A stretch of DNA of 14,634 bases from DATGMB01 sp035293845 (lineage in GTDB: Bacteria; Acidobacteriota; Terriglobia; Bryobacterales; Bryobacteraceae), in NCBI GenBank assembly GCA_035293845.1, contig DATGMB010000301.1, positions 1-14,634 of the forward strand, in the 5' to 3' direction. This document shows, one piece after another, positions 1 through 6,676 of the stretch (positions within the stretch are counted from its first letter, which is position 1; each line of letters starts with the position of its first letter). Both the position numbers and the translations under genes were made by a program. Below the pieces are notes generated by a model, which was given only the letters and a program-made list of their open reading frames with translations, made no database searches and was not told the DNA's origin.

Positions 1-2
1 CG

Positions 3-116
3 GACGCTTCGGGAGATGCTGAGCGGGGTTGGTCTGCTGCGGAACCTCTCTCACGCTCCAATGGCATGCGCGTTCGCCTTCACACCTTGCAGATCAACTC
101 CGTTACCGGCGAATGA
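3..116 (+). CDS. possible 3' end of a gene entering from the left (very uncertain)
   Basis: The frame beginning at position 3 is open from the window edge to a TGA at 114-116, about 37 codons, ending in residues LQINSVTGE. Base composition here is more balanced than in the repeat tract that follows, which is why a coding remnant is conceivable. I recognise no family. The third codon positions are only moderately GC-rich, unlike the confident genes in this window. An opposite-strand frame ending near 51 is also open, so the choice is not secure. Sequence to the left is needed to decide. Confidence 0.2.
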   Translation, partial: DASGDAERGWSAAEPLSRSNGMRVRLHTLQINSVTGE

Positions 117-1001
117 TTGCAACTCTCCTGCCAGCGGATGGCCGATCCCACGCCCGGCGCGCGAGAGGTTCGAAAGACCCCGCAGCCAACTTGCGCGTGA
201 GGCCAACTCACGCTCGGCGGTTACGTGCCGCCCCGCAGCGTGGCGCGCCCGCCGCCGCACGCCGGCAGACAATGCCCGGCAGCGCATCGCTCCCCCGCCG
301 CTCGCCGCCCGCACACTTATCCTCGCCACCCCCCGCTCCGTGCCCGGCGCCACCGGCGATCCCGCGCCGTTCCCGTGCTCCCGCGGCCGCTCGCCGACCG
401 CGGCGCCATCTTCCGCTCCGTGCCCGCCGCCGCACGTCGCCACCAGCCAGTGCCGCCTGTCCCCGCGCCATGCGCATGTTCCCGCCGCCGCTCGCCGCGC
501 CACTCACGACCGCCGCGCGGGGCCCACTCGCCGCTCCGCGCTCGCCGCCCCACTCCGCCGCCAGCCAGTCCCGCGCCGTCCCGGCGCCCTGCGCTCGCTC
601 CCGCAGCCGCTCGCCGCACCACTCATGGTCGCCGCGCGGTGCCCGCTCGCCGCTTCGCGCCCTCCGCCCCACTCCGCCGCCAGCCAGTCCCGCGCCGTCC
701 CCGCGCCATGCGCATGGCTCCCGCAGCCGCTCGCCGCCAGTCCCTCCCGGTGACGCCCGGTCCCATTTTCGATTCCCCGCCCGCTCAGCAACTTACCCGC
801 CCACGGGCGAGTTACGCCAGCGGCCTCGTGCTATCGTTCCAGTAGAGGCGCCTCACCCCGCGGGACGGCGGATCGCTTCAGGCCACCCATCCGGGAAACA
901 CCTGACCCCTGGGTTCGGCGATGGGTTCGTTTTTCAGCGAGCAAGCGCCGTCGTATCAGTTGCTTACGGGTAGCCTTGGGTTCGTTTTGTCATTTTTTCA
1001 A
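117..1001. other. 885-bp stretch without a convincing gene
   Basis: From about 200 to 760 the + strand is extremely C-rich and A/T-poor. I counted 35 C, 15 G, 7 T and 3 A in 541-600. Open frames exist on both strands in several phases, but their products are strings of Arg, Ala, Pro and Ser (or Gly on the - strand) with no domain, so they are products of composition. The tract holds the degenerate tandem repeat annotated separately. From about 760 to 1001 composition is more normal, with a weak hairpin around 797-808 (CGCCC-AC-GGGCG) and three similar copies of the queC start region. I see no clear promoter or riboswitch. Confidence 0.7.
298..750. repeat. degenerate tandem repeat array, period decaying from about 120 to about 90 bp
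   Basis: The anchor CCGCTCGCCG recurs at 298-307, 387-396, 488-497, 607-616 and 727-736, giving steps of 89, 101, 119 and 120 bp. The last three units are clearest. CCAGCCAGT begins units at 443, 561 and 680 (118 and 119 bp apart). The 561 and 680 units share long blocks, including the stretch before the anchor (CTCCCGCAGCCGCTCGCCG). The 443 and 561 units end alike in CCCCACTCCGCCG. The third unit is partial, losing similarity near 737. Units to the left of 443 are shorter and more diverged. No gene spans the array convincingly. Its origin is unknown; slippage or unequal recombination is the simplest explanation. Confidence 0.75.
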
Positions 1002-1015
1002 ATGGCTTCGTTTCG
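922..1015 (+). repeat. three similar short direct repeats at the queC start
   Basis: TGGGTTCGTTTT occurs at 922-933 and 977-988, and a one-mismatch form, TGGCTTCGTTT, at 1003-1013. The first and third copies begin with an ATG in the same reading frame (921 and 1002). The repeat therefore creates a second possible start codon for queC, 81 bp upstream of the preferred one. Confidence 0.7.
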
Positions 1016-1709
1016 TCAAAATTCGCCGCCTGCCGCCGCGCGACCGGCCGTCTGTCTCCTTTCCGGCGGCCTCGACTCCTCCACCTGCCTGGCCCTCGCC
1101 CGCCGTGACGGTTTCGCCTGCTACGCCCTGTCCTTCGATTACGGCCAGCGCCACCGCATCGAACTCGATGCCGCCGCCCGCGTTGCCGACGCTCTCGGCG
1201 CGGCCCGCCACCTCGTAATCCGCACCGGCCTCGACGCCCTCGGCGGCTCCGCCCTCACCGCCGATATCCCGGTTCCCAAGGGCCGCCACTCCGGGGAGAT
1301 GTCCACCGGCATCCCGGTCACCTATGTCCCCGCCCGCAACACGATCTTTCTTTCGTTTGCCCTGGCCTGGGCCGAAGTCCTCGGCGCGTCCGACATTTTT
1401 ATCGGCGTCAATGCCCTCGATTACTCCGGGTATCCCGATTGCCGGCCCGAATTCATCGAGGCTTACGAGCGCATGGCGAACCTCGCCACCGCCGCCGGCG
1501 CGGAAGGCCGCACCCGCGTCCGCATCCACACCCCGCTCATGCGCCTCTCCAAAGCCGAGATCGTCCGCCTCGCGCACTCGCTCGGCCTGCCCTTCGCGCT
1601 AACCCACAGTTGTTACGACCCCGATCCCGCGGGCCGCCCCTGCGGCCAGTGCGATTCCTGCATCCTGCGCCGAAAAGGCTTCGAAGAGGCCGGCATTGAA
1701 GATCGCTGA
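1002..1709 (+). CDS. queC: 7-cyano-7-deazaguanine (preQ0) synthase QueC
   Basis: QueC is a cytoplasmic, ATP-dependent enzyme that converts 7-carboxy-7-deazaguanine and ammonia to preQ0 in queuosine biosynthesis. The 235-residue product has the PP-loop motif SGGLDS at residues 21-26, the family segment around NALDYSGYPDCRPEF (about 138-152), and a C-terminal zinc site of Cys204, Cys214, Cys217 and Cys220 (C-x9-CGxC-x2-C). I chose ATG 1002 because it leaves about 15 residues before the first strand, close to the usual length. An in-frame ATG at 921 would add 27 atypical residues. Neither start has a good Shine-Dalgarno sequence, and the bases just upstream are a T-run. The 3' end overlaps queE by 14 nt. 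Confidence 0.95.
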   Translation: MASFRQNSPPAAARPAVCLLSGGLDSSTCLALARRDGFACYALSFDYGQRHRIELDAAARVADALGAARHLVIRTGLDALGGSALTADIPVPKGRHSGEMSTGIPVTYVPARNTIFLSFALAWAEVLGASDIFIGVNALDYSGYPDCRPEFIEAYERMANLATAAGAEGRTRVRIHTPLMRLSKAEIVRLAHSLGLPFALTHSCYDPDPAGRPCGQCDSCILRRKGFEEAGIEDR

Positions 1710-2367
1710 GCTTTTTTATTCCATTCAGGGCGAAGGCTCGCTCGTCGGGGTGCCCTCCGTGTTCATCCGCACCACCGGCTGCAATCTCCGCTGCTCCTGG
1801 TGCGACACCCCTTACACCTCCTGGCAGCCCGAAGGGACCGAGCTTTCGCTGGACGAGATTCTCGACCAGGTCCGCGCCTTCCCCGCCCGCCACGCCGTCG
1901 TCACTGGCGGCGAGCCTCTGATCCAGCCGGAGATTGTCCCGCTCACCGAGCGGCTCCGCGGCGCCGGCCTCCACATCACCGTAGAGACCGCCGGCACCGT
2001 ATTCCAGCCGGTCGCCTGCGACCTCATGAGCATCAGCCCCAAGCTCGCCAACTCGGTTCCCGAAGGCGCGTGGGCCGCCCGCCACGACCGCCTCCGCATC
2101 CAGCCCGAAACGCTGTCCGAGCTCATGCGCCGCTACGACTACCAGTTGAAGTTCGTGATCCGCGCGCCGGAAGACCTGCCGGAAGTCCGCGATCTCGTCG
2201 CCGCGCTTGCCGCCGATCCTGCGCGCGTCATCCTGATGCCCGAAGGCGTCGCCCCGGAAGAGCTGCGCGAGCGCGGAATCTGGCTCGCCGAAATCTGCAA
2301 GCAGGAGGGCTTCCGCTTCAGCCCCCGCCTGCACGTCGATCTATACGGCAACCGCCGTGGAGTCTGA
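1696..2367 (+). CDS. queE: 7-carboxy-7-deazaguanine synthase QueE (radical SAM)
   Basis: QueE is the radical SAM enzyme that contracts 6-carboxytetrahydropterin to 7-carboxy-7-deazaguanine, the substrate for QueC. The 223-residue product has the opening FYSIQGEG (7-14), the [4Fe-4S] motif Cys29-x3-Cys33-x2-Cys36, the SAM-binding GGEPL (71-75), the SPKLANS segment (114-120) and the typical C-terminus LYGNRRGV. The start is TTG at 1696, inside queC, preceded by GAAGAGG at 1683-1689. Overlap with queC implies translational coupling. The pathway partners queD and folE are not in the window, so preQ0 supply depends on genes elsewhere. Confidence 0.95.
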   Translation: MKIAELFYSIQGEGSLVGVPSVFIRTTGCNLRCSWCDTPYTSWQPEGTELSLDEILDQVRAFPARHAVVTGGEPLIQPEIVPLTERLRGAGLHITVETAGTVFQPVACDLMSISPKLANSVPEGAWAARHDRLRIQPETLSELMRRYDYQLKFVIRAPEDLPEVRDLVAALAADPARVILMPEGVAPEELRERGIWLAEICKQEGFRFSPRLHVDLYGNRRGV

Positions 2368-2368
2368 G

Positions 2369-3328
2369 ATGCCCTCGACCGCTTTCCTCGCCGATCCCAT
2401 CTGCCGCGAACACCTCGCCGGACGCGAGCACCCCGAGCGCCCCGAACGCTTTGACGCCGTGGTGGCCGCCCTCGCGCCGCTTTCGGAACGCCTGCTCCCC
2501 ATCGAGCACCGCGCCATTACCGAGGACGAGTTGCTCCTCTGCCACACGCCCGAGTATCTCGCGATCGCCCGCCGCGATATCGCCTCCGGCTGTCTCTATC
2601 TCTCGACCGGCGACACCGATATCGGCCCGAACTCCTGGGAAGTGGCCGCCCGCGCCGCCGGCGGCGTGCTGAATGCGATCGATGCCGTGATGACCGGCCG
2701 CGCTCGCAATGCCTTCTGCGCCGTCCGCCCGCCCGGCCACCACGCCAACGCGGGCCGCGGCATGGGCTTTTGCATCTTCAATAATGTCGCCCTCGCCGCC
2801 CGTTACGCGCAGCGCCGCCACGGAATCGCGCGCGTGGCCATCGTCGATTGGGACGTGCACCACGGCAACGGCACGCAGGACATCTTTTATGAAGATCCCT
2901 CGGTCTTCTTCTTCAGCACGCACCAATGGCCGCTCTATCCAGGCACCGGCCGCGCCGATGAAACGGGCGCCGGCGCGGGCAAGGGCACGACGATGAATTT
3001 CCCGTTCCCCGCCGGCTCCGGCCGCCGCGAAATCCTGGGCGCCGTCGAGCAATCGCTCGTTCCCGCGCTCGATGCCTTCCGCCCCGAACTGCTGCTGATC
3101 TCCGCCGGTTTCGATTCCCGCATCGACGATCTGCTCGGCAGCTTTACGCTCACAGACGCCGATTTCGCCGATCTCACCGCCGCCGTCCAGCAGATCGCCG
3201 CCCGCCATGCGCAGGGCCGCATCGTCTCAGTCCTCGAAGGCGGCTACAACCTCTCAGGCCTCGCCTCGGCAGCCGCCGCGCACGTACGGGCGCTGGCCGA
3301 TCAGGCCCATAGCATCCCACGCTTGTAA
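2369..3328 (+). CDS. histone deacetylase / acetoin-utilisation (AcuC-like) family zinc deacetylase
   Basis: This is a member of the arginase/deacetylase-fold family that removes acetyl groups from lysine side chains or polyamines using Zn2+. The 319-residue product covers the whole domain: HPERPERF (21-28), RPPGHHA with the catalytic His124-His125, DWDVHHGNG giving zinc ligands Asp162 and His164, GFDS giving Asp249, and the transition-state Tyr293 in EGGYN. All key residues are present, so it should be active; the substrate is unknown. ATG 2369 is preferred because GGAG at 2359-2362 is well spaced. An in-frame GTG at 2357 lies within that site. The gene begins 1 nt after the queE stop, so it shares the que transcript, an association with no obvious biochemical reason. 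Confidence 0.9.
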   Translation: MPSTAFLADPICREHLAGREHPERPERFDAVVAALAPLSERLLPIEHRAITEDELLLCHTPEYLAIARRDIASGCLYLSTGDTDIGPNSWEVAARAAGGVLNAIDAVMTGRARNAFCAVRPPGHHANAGRGMGFCIFNNVALAARYAQRRHGIARVAIVDWDVHHGNGTQDIFYEDPSVFFFSTHQWPLYPGTGRADETGAGAGKGTTMNFPFPAGSGRREILGAVEQSLVPALDAFRPELLLISAGFDSRIDDLLGSFTLTDADFADLTAAVQQIAARHAQGRIVSVLEGGYNLSGLASAAAAHVRALADQAHSIPRL

Positions 3329-3340
3329 TCTTTCCCGGAG

Positions 3341-3349
3341 TGGTATAAG
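3341..3349 (+). promoter_or_regulatory. extended -10 promoter for the PQQ-like gene
   Basis: TGGTATAAG matches the extended -10 pattern TGnTATAAT in all but the last base. A weak -35-like TTGTAA lies at 3323-3328, 15 nt upstream of the hexamer. Transcription would start near 3356, leaving about 30 nt of leader containing the ribosome site. It lies in the 58-nt gap after the deacetylase gene and suggests a separate transcription unit. Confidence 0.45.
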
Positions 3350-3375
3350 CTTCCCGAAACTACGCCGGACCACGC

Positions 3376-3382
3376 AAGGAGG
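3376..3382 (+). promoter_or_regulatory. strong ribosome binding site deciding the start at 3387
   Basis: AAGGAGG lies 4 nt before ATG 3387. It fixes this start over the in-frame ATG at 3207, which falls inside the deacetylase gene. Confidence 0.8.
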
Positions 3383-3386
3383 AAAT

Positions 3387-5168
3387 ATGCGTGCGCTGCT
3401 GATCGTCACGATCGGAACGGGGCTGGTCGCGCTGGCTTTTGCCGAGGACTGGTTACAATGGGGCCAGAACCCTCAACATACCGGTAATCCCCAGGTAATT
3501 GGTCAGAATGTCTCGCGAATCCTGGCCAACCTGGTGTACGATCCTTTTGTTTCCCAGGCTCAGTCCGAGGATTTCGGCGAGTTGCTGGTCCACTATCAAA
3601 CGCCTCTGGTGCAGGACCAGGACGTCTTCATGGAATTCAAGTCCGGGAAGTACGTCAACTGCAACCCGCCAGGCACATACGAACCCTATCCTTGCGGCCC
3701 GGATAACTGGAACAATCAGACGTGGAATGAAAAGCGCCTCCATTGGGAGGGAGGCGCCCTCGCCACGATGTGGACATTCGCCAGTGACTGGAAACCGGAA
3801 CCGGACGCGAGCGGCGAATTGGGAGATTGGGAACCCGTATTCCACGCCGCCGTCACCGATCAGCACATCTATGTGCCCGGCCTCGGCGGAACCGTCTGGA
3901 AGCTGAACAAAGGCGCCGGTCAGGTGGAAGCGCACATCAATCCCTTCGGCGGCGCCGTCGATCCCACCATCTTCGTCGCTGGGCCGCTCACCGCCGATTC
4001 ACAGGGGAACATCTACTACAACGCCCTCAAGCTGAATATCACCAACGACCAGGCGACCAACGACCCCTGGTCGTACGGTCCCAATTTCGACGGACAGAAC
4101 GCGGCCGACATCCCAGGGGCCTGGCTGGTGAAGATCGGCGTCGATGGCAAGTCACAGATGGTCAGCTACAAGACCCTGATCCCGGGAGCGCCGGTCACCT
4201 GCGAGACTACTTTCGCGTATGATGGCGCGCCCCTGCCCTGGCCTCCCACTCCGTCCGCGCGGGTCCAGAGCACCGTGCCCTGCCTCTCGCAGCGGCCCGG
4301 CGTCAATGTCGCGCCGGCGATTGCGCCGGATGGCACCATCTACTCCGTATCCGTGGCGCACAATCCGTACGCCAGCCGCTTTTCCTATGTGGTGGCTTTC
4401 AATCCGGACCTCAGCCTGAAATGGGCGGCGTCGCTCCGCGGGCTTCTGAACGATGGCTGCGGAGTGGTCCTGCCTCCGAATGGAACGCTCGGCGGATGCA
4501 GCGCGGGCGCGGCTATCGGTGTGGATCCCGCCACCAACGAGCAGCCCGCGGGCCGCGTCATCGACCAGTCCACTTCCAGCCCCACGGTGACCCCGGATGG
4601 CGGCGTCTTGTACGGCGCGTACACGCTCTATAACTTCGCGCGCGGCCACCTGTTCCGCTTCAGCGCCGCCGGCCGGTTTCTCGCCGCTTATGATTTCGGC
4701 TGGGACACCACTCCGGCCATCTATCCCCACAATGGCACCTTTTCGGTCGTGCTCAAGGACAACCACTACGACACCAGTTCGTACTGCAGCGACCCCAACT
4801 TCTGTCCGGTTGCGCCTCCGGGCCCCTACTACATCACGCAGCTCAACGCTTCACTGGTGCCGGAATGGAAGTTCCAGAACACGAACACGCAGAGCTGCCA
4901 TCGCAATCCGGACGGAACTCTGTCGTGCGTGTCCAACCATCCCAATGGCTTCGAGTGGTGCATCAACGCGCCCGCAGTCGACCAGCTTGGCAATGTCTAT
5001 GCCAACTCCGAGGACGGGAATCTCTACCTGATCCGCCAGGGCGGCAAGTCGGCTGCGAGCATCTTTATGAACCTGGCGATTGGGGCGGCTTATACGCCTC
5101 TTTCGCTGGGTCCGGACGGCAAGATCTACACCCAGAACGATGGCCGTCTTTTCGTTGTCGGGAACTGA
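3387..5168 (+). CDS. secreted PQQ-like beta-propeller protein
   Basis: The 593-residue product begins with a Sec signal peptide (hydrophobic residues 3-18, likely cleaved after AFA at 17-19), so it should act in the periplasm or outside the cell. The mature start, DWLQWGQNPQHTG, is the usual opening of PQQ-like quinoprotein propellers. Blade-type motifs with Gly and an aromatic strand recur: QGNIYYN near residue 207, PDGTIYSVS near 315, PDGGVLYGAY near 405, LGNVYANSEDGNLYLI near 535, and PDGKIYTQNDGRLFVV near 578. Cysteines are scattered through the mature part, consistent with disulfides. I see no catalytic dehydrogenase signature and no haem CxxCH, so a binding or structural role is as likely as an enzyme. 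It ends 3 nt before the stop of the convergent oxidoreductase. Confidence 0.75.
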   Translation: MRALLIVTIGTGLVALAFAEDWLQWGQNPQHTGNPQVIGQNVSRILANLVYDPFVSQAQSEDFGELLVHYQTPLVQDQDVFMEFKSGKYVNCNPPGTYEPYPCGPDNWNNQTWNEKRLHWEGGALATMWTFASDWKPEPDASGELGDWEPVFHAAVTDQHIYVPGLGGTVWKLNKGAGQVEAHINPFGGAVDPTIFVAGPLTADSQGNIYYNALKLNITNDQATNDPWSYGPNFDGQNAADIPGAWLVKIGVDGKSQMVSYKTLIPGAPVTCETTFAYDGAPLPWPPTPSARVQSTVPCLSQRPGVNVAPAIAPDGTIYSVSVAHNPYASRFSYVVAFNPDLSLKWAASLRGLLNDGCGVVLPPNGTLGGCSAGAAIGVDPATNEQPAGRVIDQSTSSPTVTPDGGVLYGAYTLYNFARGHLFRFSAAGRFLAAYDFGWDTTPAIYPHNGTFSVVLKDNHYDTSSYCSDPNFCPVAPPGPYYITQLNASLVPEWKFQNTNTQSCHRNPDGTLSCVSNHPNGFEWCINAPAVDQLGNVYANSEDGNLYLIRQGGKSAASIFMNLAIGAAYTPLSLGPDGKIYTQNDGRLFVVGN

Positions 5169-5171
5169 GCG

Positions 5172-6581
5172 TCAGACGATGTACGGCGCCCGGTACTTCG
5201 GCCGCGTGATCATGGCCGTCGCTTCCGCATCGCCCGTGAACTTCGGCGTCGCACCCGGCTCGATCTTCAGCGCGCGGCCCACGCGGTAGCTGATGTTGGC
5301 CAGATGGCACAGGTCGGCGCTGGGCACGGACTTGACGACCGGATCGTGGAGATCCTCCTCGCGGCGCGATCTCACGCATTCCAGGAAATTGCGCATGTGG
5401 AGGCCCGTGGGATCGCCTGCGCTGCGGTCGGGCTTTTCCTCCATGATCAGCTCGCTCGAATCGCCCTTGTACGCCTGGAAGCCCTGGTCGCTCATCACGG
5501 CCCAGCCTTCGCTTCCATAGAAGAGGTTTCCGACCCCGACGTTGAGCGGATTGCTCGCGGTAGCCACCTGCGGGGGCGCCGCCGGGGCCGCGCCCTCCGG
5601 GGGCCGCTGTCCGCCGCGTCCGCGGCCGCCGCCCATCGGTCCGGCCGTCACCACATGCGCCTGCCGAACGCCTTCGCCGTTGGTCATGCGGCCTCGTACC
5701 TCGATCACGAGCTGCGCGTCGCCGTAGCTGAACCCCGCCGTCAGCGTGTTGGGCGTTTCGGTGTCATCGTCGATCCCGAACTTGCCGCCGAACGCCATCG
5801 CGGTCTTCGGCCACGTGGGATCGCCGAGTGCCCATTTCGCGATACCGGTCTCGTGCACCCCCTGGTTGCCGATATCGCCGTTGCCGGTGTCCCAGAACCA
5901 GTGCCAATAATAGGCGAAGCGCTTCTCATTGAAGGGCCGCATCGGCGCGGGGCCTAGGAACAGGTCCCAATTCAGGCCTGGGGGCGTGGGGCTGTCGGGC
6001 GTGTGGCCGATCGACGGGCGCAGCTTGTAGCACAGCGCTTTGGCCATGTAGAGCTTGCCGATCAGGCCCTGTTGCATGGCGGTGATCGCCTTGATCTTGA
6101 ACGGCCAGCTCTTGTGCTGCGATCCGACCTGCATGATGCGTTTGGTTTCGCGCTGCACCTGGATCATGCGCGCGCCTTCGTGGATGTTGTAGCAGGCGGG
6201 CTTTTCGCCGTAGACGTCCTTACCCGCTTGCATCGCCCAGATCGCGGAGAGCGCGTGCCAGTGGTTCGGCGTCGCGATCGAGACCGCCTCGACCTTCGGG
6301 TCCGCGAACATCTGGCGCATATCTTCGAATTCTCTGGCCTTCTCCATGCCCTTCCGCGCCAACGTTGCCTGGGCTCTTTCACGCGCGGGCTGATTCACGT
6401 CGCACAGAGCGACGACCTGAGCTTCGGCGAGGCCGGTATACGTATTGAGGTGGCTGCTGCCGCGGCCTCCGAGCCCCACGATGCCGACGTTGATCTTATC
6501 GTTTGCGCCCCAGACGCGCGCGGCAGCCGCGGCCGTGGCGGCGCCCAGGAAAAAACGGCGGCGGGTCGTAGTATGAGACAA
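5172..6581 (-). CDS. Tat-exported Gfo/Idh/MocA family oxidoreductase
   Basis: This NAD(P)-dependent sugar or inositol oxidoreductase has 469 residues. A twin-arginine leader, TTTRRRFFLG (4-13) followed by an Ala-rich stretch, predicts export of the folded protein with its cofactor. The Rossmann nucleotide site is GIVGLGGRGSSH (33-44), the family EKP is at 126-128, and the C-terminal domain contains DTGNGDIGNQGVHETG (231-246). Residues about 315-340 are a Gly/Arg/Pro/Ala-rich insert that looks disordered. The start is TTG 6581, chosen for AGGAGG 5 nt upstream and because the Tat motif sits at the N-terminus. The substrate is not predictable; related exported proteins include glycosidase-like (GH109) members, but that is not demonstrated here. 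It has its own promoter and converges on the PQQ-like gene. Confidence 0.88.
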   Translation of the reverse strand: MSHTTTRRRFFLGAATAAAAARVWGANDKINVGIVGLGGRGSSHLNTYTGLAEAQVVALCDVNQPARERAQATLARKGMEKAREFEDMRQMFADPKVEAVSIATPNHWHALSAIWAMQAGKDVYGEKPACYNIHEGARMIQVQRETKRIMQVGSQHKSWPFKIKAITAMQQGLIGKLYMAKALCYKLRPSIGHTPDSPTPPGLNWDLFLGPAPMRPFNEKRFAYYWHWFWDTGNGDIGNQGVHETGIAKWALGDPTWPKTAMAFGGKFGIDDDTETPNTLTAGFSYGDAQLVIEVRGRMTNGEGVRQAHVVTAGPMGGGRGRGGQRPPEGAAPAAPPQVATASNPLNVGVGNLFYGSEGWAVMSDQGFQAYKGDSSELIMEEKPDRSAGDPTGLHMRNFLECVRSRREEDLHDPVVKSVPSADLCHLANISYRVGRALKIEPGATPKFTGDAEATAMITRPKYRAPYIV

Positions 6582-6586
6582 AGGGT

Positions 6587-6592
6587 CCTCCT
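6587..6592 (-). promoter_or_regulatory. ribosome binding site of the Gfo/Idh/MocA gene
   Basis: AGGAGG on the - strand, 5 nt before the TTG start at 6581. It supports the non-ATG start. It also forms one arm of a short inverted repeat with CCTCC at 6597-6601. Confidence 0.75.
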
Positions 6593-6604
6593 GTTCGGAG
6601 GCTC

Positions 6605-6613
6605 ATTATATCA
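6605..6613 (-). promoter_or_regulatory. extended -10 promoter of the Gfo/Idh/MocA gene
   Basis: TGATATAAT on the - strand is a perfect TGnTATAAT extended -10 element in an otherwise GC-rich spacer. No good -35 hexamer is visible at the usual distance, as is common with extended -10 promoters. The start of transcription is expected near 6598, about 17 nt before the start codon. Confidence 0.6.
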
Positions 6614-6676
6614 GCCGTCGCGCTCTGATTTCTTTACCGCTACCGCTCCCGGTCACGCCGGCCTTGGGGGCCCGCG

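Noticed and set aside
298..750. CRISPR array
   Set aside because: Repeat units are about 90-120 bp, diverged throughout and without unique spacers of constant length; no cas genes are present.
16..973. Long overlapping open frames on both strands across the first kilobase
   Set aside because: They encode strings of Arg, Ala, Pro, Ser or Gly without any domain, coexist in several phases, and follow the repeat composition. Stop codons are simply rare in DNA this poor in A and T.
760..1001. A preQ1-type riboswitch upstream of queC
   Set aside because: I looked for the small G/C stem followed by an A-rich tail and ribosome site. The leader has a T-rich end and no such arrangement. A covariance model search would be decisive.
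3207..3386. Start of the PQQ-like protein at an ATG inside the deacetylase gene
   Set aside because: The strong AAGGAGG before ATG 3387 and the signal peptide starting there fix the true start; the 60 extra residues are out-of-frame deacetylase sequence.
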